This document shows positions 53,254 to 62,551 of a stretch of DNA of 64,000 nucleotides, piece by piece. A program made the translations under genes and the position numbers. Location: contig NZ_PVWK01000140.1 in the NCBI RefSeq assembly GCF_003003795.1, forward strand, positions 62,001 through 126,000, given 5' to 3'. Source of the stretch: Stenomitos frigidus ULC18. GTDB taxonomy: Bacteria > Cyanobacteriota > Cyanobacteriia > Leptolyngbyales > Leptolyngbyaceae. The notes beneath the pieces are model-generated. The model was not told where the DNA came from. It saw only the letters and a list, made by a program, of their open reading frames with translations, and ran no database searches. The number at the start of each line of letters is the position of its first letter. The first letter of the stretch is position 1.

Positions 53254-53342
53254 AACGACCTACTGATAGAAAGAAGAATCAAAAAGAATGTTGTTTACGA
53301 GGCAGAGTTTTGATTGAAGAAACGTGTCTAAGTCAATAGGGT

Positions 53343-54422
53343 CTAAGACAATATTTTTTGCTCTACCAGGCTTAAAAGCCGAGAGGCAAAGACGTTGACT
53401 GTATTCATCTGATTGTGAGTCTCATACCACTGATGGGCTGCATCTGCGATCGCCTGCATTTGCTCCATTGCCAACTGTTTTGCTTGCACTCCAGCGAATA
53501 AAAATTGCTCATCTGTTTTCAATCCATCCATAAGGGGTGATCGATTCTGTGTGACGATCGGCACCAGTCCATGAGCGCAATAGGTGGCGAAAACACCTGA
53601 TTTTGCTAAACGACCATTATCAGTAGAGTAGACGATTCCTGCAAGGGAATCAGAGAGCAACTGGCTAATCAAAGCGGCGGGCTGTTTGCCTTTTTCAACC
53701 AGTCGAATGCCTGCGATTTCTGGCTGGTTGAGATGCAAAGACGGCCCCACATCACAGATTTCTTGGATCCCTAAAAGCCTACAGCTATTGATGAGCATTG
53801 CCTGCGATCGCTGATAAATTCTGGCGCGGCGTCCGGATGTGCCAAAAACAATTAAGCGTCGCTGCCGTTGCTCCAGCGGTAGTGGTTGATCACATTCACC
53901 AATATTAGAAAACACAGGCAGATTGATGATTGGTTGCCGTAACCGTCTGGTTAGTATTGTCTTTGTGACAGCATTATTGGTCACAATGGCGTTGGCTAAG
54001 GTTGCCAGCTTCCAGGCAACTTGTTGCTGCCAGGGAAAGAGATAAAAGGTTTTCTTTAATAAATAGAACGATGGGAATTCGTGAAACACAATGATGAGTG
54101 GAAGCGATCGCTCTTGCTGCATAGATTTCAGGGCTTTAACCAACCAATTGGGTGCGCCACGTTTGGGATCGTAAGGATAGTCTGAATAGTGTAAAACAAC
54201 GGCTTGAATGCGTGTTGGAATTGCTTTAACAAACGCCTGCGGGCTCTCAACAGGCAAGTGAAGATGCGGAAAGCGATGGTCGTCTAAGGCATGCTCTTGT
54301 GGAAACGTCATAAACTGTGTGCGAATACCGTGTTGCAACAGTCCATTCGCTAACGTCAAGGCATAATCACCAATGCCATCGATCGCGGGGGGAAGTTTGG
54401 GGCATAGTTGTAAAATTTCCAT
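53343..54422 (-). CDS. Glycosyltransferase-like protein, GT-B fold (359 aa)
   Basis: The N-terminus MEILQLCPKLPPAIDGIGDYALTLANGLLQHGI is that of GT4-like enzymes, with a Gly-rich donor loop. The C-terminal half (RRLIVFGTSGRRARIYQRSQAMLINSC; SGVFATYCAHGLVPIVTQ) is more divergent, and I do not see a clear E-x7-E motif. It may be a less typical glycosyltransferase or have lost activity. It lies 24 bp after the GT4 gene at 54447 in the same direction. Confidence 0.75.
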   Translation of the reverse strand: MEILQLCPKLPPAIDGIGDYALTLANGLLQHGIRTQFMTFPQEHALDDHRFPHLHLPVESPQAFVKAIPTRIQAVVLHYSDYPYDPKRGAPNWLVKALKSMQQERSLPLIIVFHEFPSFYLLKKTFYLFPWQQQVAWKLATLANAIVTNNAVTKTILTRRLRQPIINLPVFSNIGECDQPLPLEQRQRRLIVFGTSGRRARIYQRSQAMLINSCRLLGIQEICDVGPSLHLNQPEIAGIRLVEKGKQPAALISQLLSDSLAGIVYSTDNGRLAKSGVFATYCAHGLVPIVTQNRSPLMDGLKTDEQFLFAGVQAKQLAMEQMQAIADAAHQWYETHNQMNTVNVFASRLLSLVEQKILS

Positions 54423-54446
54423 CAGTTGCGGATCATCTAACGGTGC

Positions 54447-55736
54447 TTAACTGGGGCTTGAAAGAAGCGGTGTTGGCGTTTTTGTGAGTCCTAACGCTTG
54501 CTGCATGGAGCGGCGAATTGAGTGCACAATGTTGGCACGATCGTAGTGCTTGATTGCGGTCACTCGAGCTGATGCCCCTAGCCGACCGCACCGATCATCG
54601 TTTTGTAAGAGGGCCACACAGGCAGCGGCGAATGCTTGTGGCTCATCTCGCTGCACAAAATCTTGACCATCCTTAAAGACCAGTCCTTCTGCCCCAATAC
54701 GAGTCGAAACGATAGGTTTGCCATAAGCCGCAGCTTCAACCAGTTTTACGCGTGTACCGCCGCCCGACAGAATGGGGCAACAGACTACCCGCGATCGACA
54801 ATACAACGCGTCCAAATCATCCACAAAGCCTGTGAATTCTACGCCTGGTGGGTTGCTGCGGTAGGTGCGAATATTCTCAGGCTGTTTGCCAGCAATAATC
54901 AAACGAGCTTCGGGCAACTGCTGACGGACGATCGGAAACACGTTCTCAATCAAAAAATTAGCCGCGTTGATGTTCGGATAATAGTGATACGCTCCCAGCA
55001 GCATGAGGGTTGGCTCTGCCGTTAGTGGTTGCGGTCGGGGCATCGTGACCGCATTGGGAATGGAGACGACATCGGCTAAGCCCTGCCTGGTTAAATACTC
55101 CTCATCGTGTTGTGAACAAACATAGGTTTGCTTTGCCAACCGGATTGCTTGCCGTTCGCCCCACCAAAACGCTGGCAGTTGTAAATAGTAGAGAGACGTG
55201 ATCAGTCGCGTGGGTGGTTGCCGAATGTCGCGTAAGAAAGCGATGTGCTCAATGTCGTCCAGGTCAAAGAAAATGGGCGGCAGCGGCTTTTGAGTCAGCA
55301 TTGCGGGACACATCGATCGCAGCCGATGGATAAACACTGCATCCGGTTGACGGCTTAGACAGGCTTCAAAGGCCTGAATTTGCTTCGGTTGGCTGGTACG
55401 AATCAAGTCACGCTGCTGAAAAAAGTTCAGCATTCCCGGTGTTTGCTGTTGCCATTTTGAAAGCGGCTTGGCATGCATGAACTCTGGACACAGAAACAGA
55501 GTGATGGGTAGGTTCCAGTGTTCTGAAAGGGCCTTCTCAGTGGCCGCGATCGCCTCTGGTGATGTATCGGTTTCAGGTGGAACGTAAAACAGCACATCCA
55601 ATGCCGCCTTTGCGGAACGTTGGTCTTGCAGCATCAATTGCAACGCTTCAACAAACATGGCCATCCGCTTATACGTGCCCTGCACATCAAGCCGCAGATC
55701 ACTTGGAAAGTGGGTTGAGACAAAAAGCACTCGCAT
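54447..55736 (-). CDS. GT4-family glycosyltransferase
   Basis: The start is placed at MRVLFVSTHFPSDLRLDVQGTYKRM (55736); 25 further codons upstream are hydrophobic and lack a ribosome-binding site. The 429-residue protein has a divergent N-domain and a C-domain with LMLLGAYHYYPNINAANFLIENVFPIV, GVEFTGFVDDLDALYCRSRVVCCPILSGGGTRVKLVEAAAYGKPIVSTRIGAEG, the typical donor site of TuaH/GT4-like enzymes. It likely adds one sugar in the cluster's repeat unit. Confidence 0.87.
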   Translation of the reverse strand: MRVLFVSTHFPSDLRLDVQGTYKRMAMFVEALQLMLQDQRSAKAALDVLFYVPPETDTSPEAIAATEKALSEHWNLPITLFLCPEFMHAKPLSKWQQQTPGMLNFFQQRDLIRTSQPKQIQAFEACLSRQPDAVFIHRLRSMCPAMLTQKPLPPIFFDLDDIEHIAFLRDIRQPPTRLITSLYYLQLPAFWWGERQAIRLAKQTYVCSQHDEEYLTRQGLADVVSIPNAVTMPRPQPLTAEPTLMLLGAYHYYPNINAANFLIENVFPIVRQQLPEARLIIAGKQPENIRTYRSNPPGVEFTGFVDDLDALYCRSRVVCCPILSGGGTRVKLVEAAAYGKPIVSTRIGAEGLVFKDGQDFVQRDEPQAFAAACVALLQNDDRCGRLGASARVTAIKHYDRANIVHSIRRSMQQALGLTKTPTPLLSSPS

Positions 55737-55897
55737 AGGGAAGAGAGGTGGCAGATGAACAAGAACAAGAACGACGATCGTGAGCAAGGAGTGGTGAGCA
55801 ACCAGTAGCAAATAATCGACATTGGGTTTAGCGATACTTGCTACTGAGTTACTTAAGCATTAAAACCTCTTTTTGGCGTCTAGCTAATGAATGTTGT

Positions 55898-56917
55898 TCA
55901 AGCGATTATAGATTGAAATTGGTGTCGCCATCGCTCAATTGCGGCAGTGTCAATGGTAATTCTGGTGACAAAGGGAGCGTTAATCCATTGTTGTATAGAC
56001 TTGAAATCATGGCGATCGGCTGATGGTAAGCCAGTCGATCGAGCAATTTCGGCAGCACGATGGTCAATCTTGAGAATTAAGGATCGTCGTCTTGCTAAAA
56101 GGCAGCGAATGCCACCATGCAGACGGGTGCCAATATAATCCAATGATGGCTCAAACTTGAGCAAATTCTCTAGCATCGCTAGCGATCGATCGAGTAACGT
56201 AACAGGTAGATTGAAACTCTTAACATAGTCAGAATCGCCTGCCCCTTGAGGCCAAAAATAAACGGTTTTATAGCACGAGATGACAAGTTCTAACAGCGTC
56301 CGATCAAGTTCAACATTGCGAGAGTAATCGGTCAGCATCAACAGCGCATTTTCTGCCTTTGTGTGCGGAATGTCGGCAGACTTTAAGTTAGCCAGCGTCC
56401 ACATGGTAGGACAACCTGTATTAATCACATTCCAGAAACCCATCGAGCGTAATTTCAACTCTGTATAGTGATCTCTCACTGAATGTATGCAGCTTGACGA
56501 TAGCGCCAGATGTAGTAGTGCCATGGTATAGAGGTTTGGCCTACCCTGGTATTGCCACCAGCTTACACCGAGTAAGATGACCCGTTTTTGTAACCGTAGT
56601 GCATCTCGAAAAAAGATTTTCCATTGGTTGTAGTGGTTCATCTGCGATGACAGTAAATTTGTGCCGCCGACTAAAACAACAGAACTTTCTTGGATAATCT
56701 GAAAATGCTTTTCCTCTAATGGCACATGAGTTGAAATTTTGGCGGTTTGTTGATCGCCGAAAATATGTTTAATCTCGCGCAAGACCGCTTTTTGAATAAT
56801 GAGATCGCCCAGATTTTCGCTGGGTGATCTGTTGTGATCTGCAATGCCTGGATCAAATAGGCAAACTTTAAATGGTCGTGCAGCATTTTTCTGATCGACG
56901 TAGAGAGGTTTCAACAT
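55898..56917 (-). CDS. Polysaccharide pyruvyl transferase family protein
   Basis: The 339-residue protein has the family layout of CsaB/WcaK/EpsI-type enzymes, which transfer a pyruvyl ketal from phosphoenolpyruvate to a sugar residue. The N-terminal SENLGDLIIQKAVLREI (GD-binding loop), central VVLVGGTNLLSS and VILLGVSWWQY, and the C-terminal DYIGTRLHGGIRCLLARRRSLIL (the conserved R-L-H-G) are all present. Pyruvylation would make the polymer acidic. It is flanked by glycosyltransferases on the same strand. Confidence 0.9.
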   Translation of the reverse strand: MLKPLYVDQKNAARPFKVCLFDPGIADHNRSPSENLGDLIIQKAVLREIKHIFGDQQTAKISTHVPLEEKHFQIIQESSVVLVGGTNLLSSQMNHYNQWKIFFRDALRLQKRVILLGVSWWQYQGRPNLYTMALLHLALSSSCIHSVRDHYTELKLRSMGFWNVINTGCPTMWTLANLKSADIPHTKAENALLMLTDYSRNVELDRTLLELVISCYKTVYFWPQGAGDSDYVKSFNLPVTLLDRSLAMLENLLKFEPSLDYIGTRLHGGIRCLLARRRSLILKIDHRAAEIARSTGLPSADRHDFKSIQQWINAPFVTRITIDTAAIERWRHQFQSIIA

Positions 56918-57101
56918 AATCGGCTTTTCTTGAAACTGTTCGGTGAGTGAATTTCAAGAACTATCTAAACATAAAATGTCGATAGCATTTGTTGAGTTCG
57001 TATCACTCTGACGACTATTAAATGAGCGGTGAACCATTAATTTTTCCTTTTCCTGAGCTGAATTGCATTACTAAAACAAAGGACTTTGGTTTTAAAAAGA
57101 A

Positions 57102-58310
57102 TTAGTTGATTGACTCGGAGACTGCTGTGTAATGATTCCTTGCTTGCGATGTTGATGGGAGCTTTTGCAGCAGACTCAATGTTTGCTCAATCATGGCCGT
57201 TTGAGTAAATATTTGTACCTGTTTCTTTGCCTGCTGTGCCATGCGCTGCATTTGCTCAGGGTGCTGCAGTGCCCAACGAATGGAGTGATGCAACTCGTCA
57301 CTCTCTCCTGCACGGCATAGCAGTCCATGCACTTGATGTTCCATGACTTCAGGAATACTGCTGGCATTGGTAGTCACAATGGGCACACCATAGGCCATCG
57401 CTTCTAGCAAGGCAAAAGGATGTCCTTCAAACCGAGTTGGAAACACAAATAAATCTGCTGCAAGCAGCAGGCGAGGCAAATCAGAACGGTGTCCGAGTAG
57501 GAGCACTTTGTCTGCGATCGCGGCTTTTTGCAGGCGATCGTATAGTTCTTGCCGTTGTTCGCCCTCTCCAGCCCAGACAAACCGGAGATCAGGATACTCC
57601 TCAAGCAGCGTTGGAATCGCATCAATTAAATCGGTATACCCTTTTTGCGGTACTAGCCGACTGGCAGTTAAGAGAACCTTACTATTTGCAGGAATTCCCA
57701 ATTCCTGCCGTACCGCTTGACGTAAAGTTGCTTGTGCTGAAGGGTTACAGTCCAATGTTGAAGGCAACTTGATGCCGTTGTAGATGTACCGAATGTCGCT
57801 GGTAGGCATCTGGAATAAGGCGGCAAGCAGATTGCAGTTCGCTTTAGAGTTGGTGAGCCATTGCTGCTGTCTGGTTCGCATCCAGGCATACGCACGCAAG
57901 CGCGATCGGCTCAGTGGAATCAACTCTGGTGGAATCAGGTGAAACATCACGACTGTTGGCATCTGCAGCCGTCCACAGGCAAGAAGGCTGCCCAAACAAT
58001 GGTCTGCCCAGGGTAGGTTGATGAGTACTACATCTGGTTGGAGGGCGAGCAGCAGCGCACGCGTGCGGGTGAAACGTAAAAAGGCGTCGCTCATCGCTTG
58101 TATGCCCCGACTCAGCGTCTCAGCAATGTCTAGAGGGTGGTAGAAGACCTGACTAGTTGCCAATGCCTGTCGCAACGAGGTGTTTTCTTCCGTCTGAGGA
58201 AAGGCTGCATGGGTCTCCCATCCTGCTTGAGCTGCTGCCGTTGCGATCGCCAGCGCATAGGCTTCGGCTCCACCACACACAGTGGCCGATGCAATGATCA
58301 AGCACCTCAT
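57102..58310 (-). CDS. GT4-family glycosyltransferase
   Basis: ATG 58310 overlaps the upstream TGA (ATGA at 58307-58310), which decides the start; 16 upstream in-frame codons belong to the previous gene. The 402-residue protein begins MRCLIIASATVCGGAEAYALAIATAAAQAGWETH, the GGAE-type acceptor loop. VLLTASRLVPQKGYTDLIDAI opens the C-domain, and the donor site is RFEGHPFALLEAMAYGVPIVTTNASSIPEVM. It is translationally coupled to the GT2 gene. Specificity is unknown. Confidence 0.92.
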   Translation of the reverse strand: MRCLIIASATVCGGAEAYALAIATAAAQAGWETHAAFPQTEENTSLRQALATSQVFYHPLDIAETLSRGIQAMSDAFLRFTRTRALLLALQPDVVLINLPWADHCLGSLLACGRLQMPTVVMFHLIPPELIPLSRSRLRAYAWMRTRQQQWLTNSKANCNLLAALFQMPTSDIRYIYNGIKLPSTLDCNPSAQATLRQAVRQELGIPANSKVLLTASRLVPQKGYTDLIDAIPTLLEEYPDLRFVWAGEGEQRQELYDRLQKAAIADKVLLLGHRSDLPRLLLAADLFVFPTRFEGHPFALLEAMAYGVPIVTTNASSIPEVMEHQVHGLLCRAGESDELHHSIRWALQHPEQMQRMAQQAKKQVQIFTQTAMIEQTLSLLQKLPSTSQARNHYTAVSESIN

Positions 58311-59233
58311 GAGCTGGCCCCTTTCGGTGTCGTTCCCCGTGTCCACTGCCGCTGCCACTGTTTATAAAGAGGTTTCCAGAGTGCTGCTGGCAGGCTGGGG
58401 CTGAGATAGCCATACGTCCAAAACAGTCGATACAGTGGCGATCGCAACAGCCATTGACGATCTTTGCCAGACTTTAGAATGAACTGCCAATCTGCCAGGA
58501 CGGATTGGTGCCAGCTTTTCCAGGCATCACGCAGGCCGGTATCGTAGCCATACAGGGCTTGCAGCGCTAGCGTTTCCCGATAGGTGCGCTTATAGACCTG
58601 GCGCAGCGGCTCATTGTGAGAGTGATAGACCGCCGCCTCTGGTGCATAGATGATTTTTTTGCCCAGCGCGAGGATTGCCCATGCCCACTCCACGTCTTCG
58701 CATCCAGAGAGTACTTCATTGAAGGGACGTTTTTCCCAGCACTGACGACGAATTGCGGCATTGGCATTGGAAAACACACGATCGCTCAGTTCGTTTGGGT
58801 TGGTTTGTACGCGTGGTTGATCGCTATAAAAGCTACAGTAATCCCGCTCTACAGGGGGATAGGCGTCAGGATGCGGCACTTGCTTGCCATAGACGCCCGC
58901 GACATTAGGATCAGCAAAGGGCAATACTAGATGCTTTAACCAATCGTGATCGCAGGGAAACGCATGAGCGCTCAGCGCAACAACAATGTCTGCTGACGTG
59001 GCGGCAAAGCCAAGGTTTAGCGATCGTCCAAAGGTGAAGTCTTCAGGCAGCATGGTCAGCAGCCTGACAGCAGGACGCTGTTTTACCAACTCGATCGTGC
59101 CATCCGTCGAGCCTGAATCCACGACGATGATTTCGTCTGGCTGTAGCGATTGCTCGATCATTAAATCAAGCGTCTTGGCAATATCTTTCGCTTCGTTTTT
59201 CGTGCGAATTAAAATACTGACTTTGGGTTTCAT
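58307..59233 (-). CDS. GT2-family glycosyltransferase (rhamnosyltransferase-like)
   Basis: The start at MKPKVSILIRTKNEAKDIAKTLDLM is favoured by GAGA upstream; up to 12 further codons are possible. The 308-residue GT-A enzyme contains DEIIVVDSGSTDGTIELV, LNLGFAATSADIVVALSAHAFP and the acceptor/base region SGCEDVEWAWAILALGKKIIYAPEAAVYHSH, which is common in GT2 enzymes adding rhamnose or similar sugars. A C-terminal amphipathic region probably docks on the membrane. Confidence 0.9.
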   Translation of the reverse strand: MKPKVSILIRTKNEAKDIAKTLDLMIEQSLQPDEIIVVDSGSTDGTIELVKQRPAVRLLTMLPEDFTFGRSLNLGFAATSADIVVALSAHAFPCDHDWLKHLVLPFADPNVAGVYGKQVPHPDAYPPVERDYCSFYSDQPRVQTNPNELSDRVFSNANAAIRRQCWEKRPFNEVLSGCEDVEWAWAILALGKKIIYAPEAAVYHSHNEPLRQVYKRTYRETLALQALYGYDTGLRDAWKSWHQSVLADWQFILKSGKDRQWLLRSPLYRLFWTYGYLSPSLPAALWKPLYKQWQRQWTRGTTPKGASS

Positions 59234-59294
59234 AAAGATCTCGATCATAGGTAGAGCAGCCAGAGGCAAAGCGAGAAAGACACTGAGCTAGTGA

Positions 59295-60125
59295 TTATCT
59301 CGCAGCCGATGAAAGCTTGAACATTTTTGCTTTGATGGCCTCTGGTAACGCTTGAGGCTTGCGCAAAAAATAAGCGGCTGTTGCCCAGTGATCGCGCAAA
59401 ACTAGCTGCATTTGTTGCAGTAACGGTAAGTCTTTACGGTAATGCTTGAGCAACTGATTTACTCGATGATTCATCTGTCCCTTTTTCATATCATTCACTG
59501 TTTTTGTTCCTTCCAGGCGACGGTAATTTCCCCAGGTGCGATCGACATAAACCACGTTTGCCGCCTGCACTGCTTTCAAAATAAAATCCAAGTCCATTGA
59601 ATAATGATCATCAAGCGAGTAAAGTCCAATTCTTTGGTGCAGCGATATGTGATAAAAGTAGGCAGCAGGGTTGCAGGGATAGGGGTTGACATTCACCCCA
59701 ACGACTAAATCGAATAGACCGAGTTTGCCAGGTTTATTCACTTCAATTAATCTGCCGTCATCATCCCAAATATTGCAGTTGCCGACTAAAAGACTCGGTT
59801 CCGGTAAAGACTGAAAGCGATCGACAACATCGTTTAAGACATTGGGTTCATACTCATCATCGACGTTGAGTACGCCCATGACGGTTCCGCTTGCCATCGT
59901 AATACCCTTATTCATGGCGTCTGACTGTCCACGATCGGGCTCTGAACGCCAGCGAATATGAGGGTAGCGATCGGCATATTGCTGAATAATATCTACCGTA
60001 CGATCGGTGGAACCGCCATCGATGATGATGTGTTCAAGATCAGAACAGTGTTGCCCTATCACAGCCTCAATGCAGGCCGCAATAAATCGTTCACTGTTAT
60101 AAACCGGGGTAATAATACTCAACAT
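59295..60125 (-). CDS. GT2-family glycosyltransferase (WcaA/PGL-like)
   Basis: The 276-residue GT-A enzyme begins MLSIITPVYNSERFIAACIEAVIGQ, has IIIDGGSTDRTVDIIQQYAD and EPDRGQSDAMNKGITMASGTVMGVLNVDDEYEP, where the VDD supplies the DXD metal site. The lower part with YFYHISLHQRIGLYSLDDHYSMDLDFILKAV and ANVVYVDRTWGNYRRLEGTKTV is typical of this small GT2 group. It lies 12 bp after the preceding GT2 gene in the same transcript. Confidence 0.92.
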   Translation of the reverse strand: MLSIITPVYNSERFIAACIEAVIGQHCSDLEHIIIDGGSTDRTVDIIQQYADRYPHIRWRSEPDRGQSDAMNKGITMASGTVMGVLNVDDEYEPNVLNDVVDRFQSLPEPSLLVGNCNIWDDDGRLIEVNKPGKLGLFDLVVGVNVNPYPCNPAAYFYHISLHQRIGLYSLDDHYSMDLDFILKAVQAANVVYVDRTWGNYRRLEGTKTVNDMKKGQMNHRVNQLLKHYRKDLPLLQQMQLVLRDHWATAAYFLRKPQALPEAIKAKMFKLSSAAR

Positions 60126-60137
60126 AAGCGATCAGAA

Positions 60138-61088
60138 TCAGAGTTCTACATAGGTATTAAACGCAGACGCAATGCCAGCAGAAAGACGCACTCTGCGACC
60201 GAGATATGGCTGCTGCCAAAGCATTGAACCAACATGACGCAACAGCGTTTTATCCTCTGCTTTTGCAGCTGTTTTCAACATGTGTTGGGCATAGTTAGAC
60301 ATGCGATCGCGAAAATATCGCTCGACATCCGTACTCAGGTTTGCGTAGCTAAGAATGGTTCGTTCAATCGCCTCTAGCTGCGACCAAAAATCGGCTCGAC
60401 GCCACGTTTTGTACTGATAATTTTGGTCGTGCTGGTTGTAGTACAAAATCTCAGGGTTTTCAATTACTAGCGATGGATAGTGGGCACAAATGCGTGCAAA
60501 ATATTCCAGATCGCAAGAGTAGGAAAACTGCTCATTAAAGGTTCCGATCGCTTTGACAATGTCCCGATGCAGCGTGACTCCAGAAGGCGTCGTGGTTGTG
60601 TTCAGCACTGACCAGGCTCCAGGCTCAGCCAGTCGGTAACGAAACGCTTGATCAAGGTGCGCGTCCACTGAGCAATGGGCAATGAGCGCGGGCTCGCCTA
60701 CCAGCAGGCAGGCTCGTCGAATGGTTTGAAGCGCAGTTGGTGCGACGCTGTCGTCATCGTGAATGACACAAAGCCAATCCTGCGAGGCACCAGTAAGGCA
60801 GCGATTCCAGGTTTTTACCATGCCGTAGTTGGATGGATTAGACACCAGCTTGACGGCAGGAAGACGTTGCAAGGCCTCAGTCGTGCCATCCTGGGAGCCA
60901 TCATTCACGACCAAAAGCTCATCACCTGGTAGTAGTTGGGGAATGAGCTGGTCCACTAGCGCCGTCACTGACTGACAGCGGTTGTAAGTGGGAATGGCGA
61001 TCGTCAGCCGTGGCAATGCTCCAGCATCATGATCAGAGTGCCTCTGCAAGGTCTTAGCTTGGCTTAAGTTTGCTTCTCGTAGATGCAT
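60138..61088 (-). CDS. GT2-family glycosyltransferase
   Basis: AGGAGA lies just before the ATG. The 316-residue protein has a short N-terminal extension, then LPRLTIAIPTYNRCQSVTALVDQLIPQLLPGDELLVVNDGSQDGTTEALQRL. VIHDDDSVAPTALQTIRRA carries the acidic metal site, and SYSCDLEYFARICAHYPSLVI follows. Its product or substrate cannot be identified. It is the first gene after a MITE-like insertion and heptamer repeats that separate it from the next upstream transferase. Confidence 0.9.
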   Translation of the reverse strand: MHLREANLSQAKTLQRHSDHDAGALPRLTIAIPTYNRCQSVTALVDQLIPQLLPGDELLVVNDGSQDGTTEALQRLPAVKLVSNPSNYGMVKTWNRCLTGASQDWLCVIHDDDSVAPTALQTIRRACLLVGEPALIAHCSVDAHLDQAFRYRLAEPGAWSVLNTTTTPSGVTLHRDIVKAIGTFNEQFSYSCDLEYFARICAHYPSLVIENPEILYYNQHDQNYQYKTWRRADFWSQLEAIERTILSYANLSTDVERYFRDRMSNYAQHMLKTAAKAEDKTLLRHVGSMLWQQPYLGRRVRLSAGIASAFNTYVEL

Positions 61089-61134
61089 CGTCTCTCCTGT
61101 AAAGTGGGGGCAGATGAGGGACTAGGAGATGGGC

Positions 61135-61244
61135 AGGACTTACGCAGAAGTTGTCGAAGTTCGCCCCCCACCCCCCAAGCTTGGGGGAACTGAGCTTATT
61201 AAAGCCCCCAGAATTGGGGGTTTGGGGGCAACTGCGTAAGTCCT
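61135..61244. mobile_element. MITE-like element, intact copy with 13-bp terminal inverted repeats
   Basis: AGGACTTACGCAG (61135-61147) and CTGCGTAAGTCCT (61232-61244) are exact terminal inverted repeats of a 110-bp non-coding element. The interior holds C-rich and G-rich blocks and the mirrored CCCCCAGAATTGGGGG. A decayed copy is at 36177-36280. This family of short elements is frequent in cyanobacteria. No transposase is encoded. Confidence 0.85.
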
Positions 61245-61294
61245 AATGGGGAAAGCTTTGAGTTTTAAGTTTTGAGTTAACGCTGGTTTTTACC

Positions 61295-61334
61295 TTCTGA
61301 CTTCTGACTTCTGACTTCTGACTTCTGACTTCTA
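61295..61334. repeat. Heptanucleotide tandem repeat (TTCTGAC)n
   Basis: Five consecutive copies of TTCTGAC run from 61295 to 61329, followed by a partial copy. It is a classic short tandemly repeated sequence of cyanobacterial spacers, lying just beyond the stop of the minus-strand GT4 gene. Confidence 0.85.
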
Positions 61335-61352
61335 AATTTCTTCTAACAACTC

Positions 61353-62405
61353 TTAAACCTGTACTTGATTCAGCGTTTTCGCTAAGGTGTCTGTAAAAAC
61401 GTCTAAATTGTATTTTTTTTCGCAAAGACGACGACCACGATCGCCCATGGCGGCTGCTTCCTCTGGGTTTGCTAAGAGATATGCGATCGCCTGTTGCCAA
61501 CCTTGCACATCTTCGGGCTCTACCCAAAGGCCAATCCTTTCTTTTTCGATGTCTAGCTCAATGTGTTGGTTGCGTGTCATGACGACTGGTTTGCCCACTG
61601 CTATAGCGTCAATCAAACTGGTCAGACCGGCTAAATTATGGGTCTTTGTGAGTGGGATTGCGATCGCAAAGGCCTTACGATAGGCGGTTAAAAGTTCTTG
61701 GTACGAAACAGCATTGTGAGCAGAATGGCTTGCATGAATCTGAATACGATCGGGCAAGTTGATAATACGGGGTATTGTATTTGCAGAGCAGTAAACTTTC
61801 AGTGCACATTCAATGTTGAGGCACGCTTTGACCAACGTGTCATGGTCACGTTCAGTTTTGCCAGCGCTGACGATAGTTGGTGAGCTGGCGATCGTTGCTA
61901 CATCTTGTGACCCTGCATCATAGAATGGTAGATCTGCTCCCCATCCAATAAAGTCCATCTTTTTGTAGATATCAGGTTTCTGTGCAAACGGCTCCATGAC
62001 TTTTTCACTGAGACACAGTAAGCGATCGTGCCCTTGGAGAAAGAGAGCCTTTTTGAATGAGTGACTGAAGGGATGATGAATGAGAGCAACTAGCGGTTTG
62101 TGAAACAATTTGAGCGATCGTAAGCACGCTAGCAGAAATGTATTGGTCTGGCAGGCGGAGTAAACAACGTCATAGTTGGCGCGGCTGAACAGAACATAAA
62201 GCTGCTGATCAAGATGATCGCCCAAACCGATTTTGCGTCCAATTTTATTGAGCAGCCTAGACGTTTGATACGGCACAATTTCAACCTCAATGCCATGTTT
62301 GGCAAGATGCGTTGCCCCCCAAAGATGCTGTCCGGGATACTCGCCGTTTTGCCAGAGTTCCCAGGCGTGATCCATTGGGTAATTGTTGAGCAACAGCACT
62401 TTCAT
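61353..62405 (-). CDS. Divergent GT4-like glycosyltransferase
   Basis: The 350-residue protein starts MKVLLLNNYPMDHAWELWQNGEYPGQHLWGATHLAKHGIEVEIV. The middle has VYSACQTNTFLLACLRSLKLFHKPLVALIHHPF, and the C-domain has TIVSAGKTERDHDTLVKAC and LAGLTSLIDAIAVGKPVVMTRNQHIELDI, the donor-site region of a GT-B enzyme with an atypical motif. It lies 146 bp after the ABC exporter gene in the same direction and is followed by the repeat-rich spacer. Confidence 0.85.
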   Translation of the reverse strand: MKVLLLNNYPMDHAWELWQNGEYPGQHLWGATHLAKHGIEVEIVPYQTSRLLNKIGRKIGLGDHLDQQLYVLFSRANYDVVYSACQTNTFLLACLRSLKLFHKPLVALIHHPFSHSFKKALFLQGHDRLLCLSEKVMEPFAQKPDIYKKMDFIGWGADLPFYDAGSQDVATIASSPTIVSAGKTERDHDTLVKACLNIECALKVYCSANTIPRIINLPDRIQIHASHSAHNAVSYQELLTAYRKAFAIAIPLTKTHNLAGLTSLIDAIAVGKPVVMTRNQHIELDIEKERIGLWVEPEDVQGWQQAIAYLLANPEEAAAMGDRGRRLCEKKYNLDVFTDTLAKTLNQVQV

Positions 62406-62551
62406 GGACAGTTTTGAGTGGAGAGAGGAGTCAGGAGTCAGAAGCGTATTGAGTTGATTGAGCGGTTAGGGAGCAGTGGTCAGCGTCTTTCTAACAACTA
62501 ATCACTTCTTCTGCTCCATAAATTGAGGACTGCGATCGCAGGCTTTGCTAA

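Noticed and set aside
61295-61334. Short regular repeats that could be taken for a CRISPR array
   Set aside because: The unit is a contiguous 7-mer (TTCTGAC) with no spacers and no cas genes nearby; it is a heptanucleotide tandem repeat.
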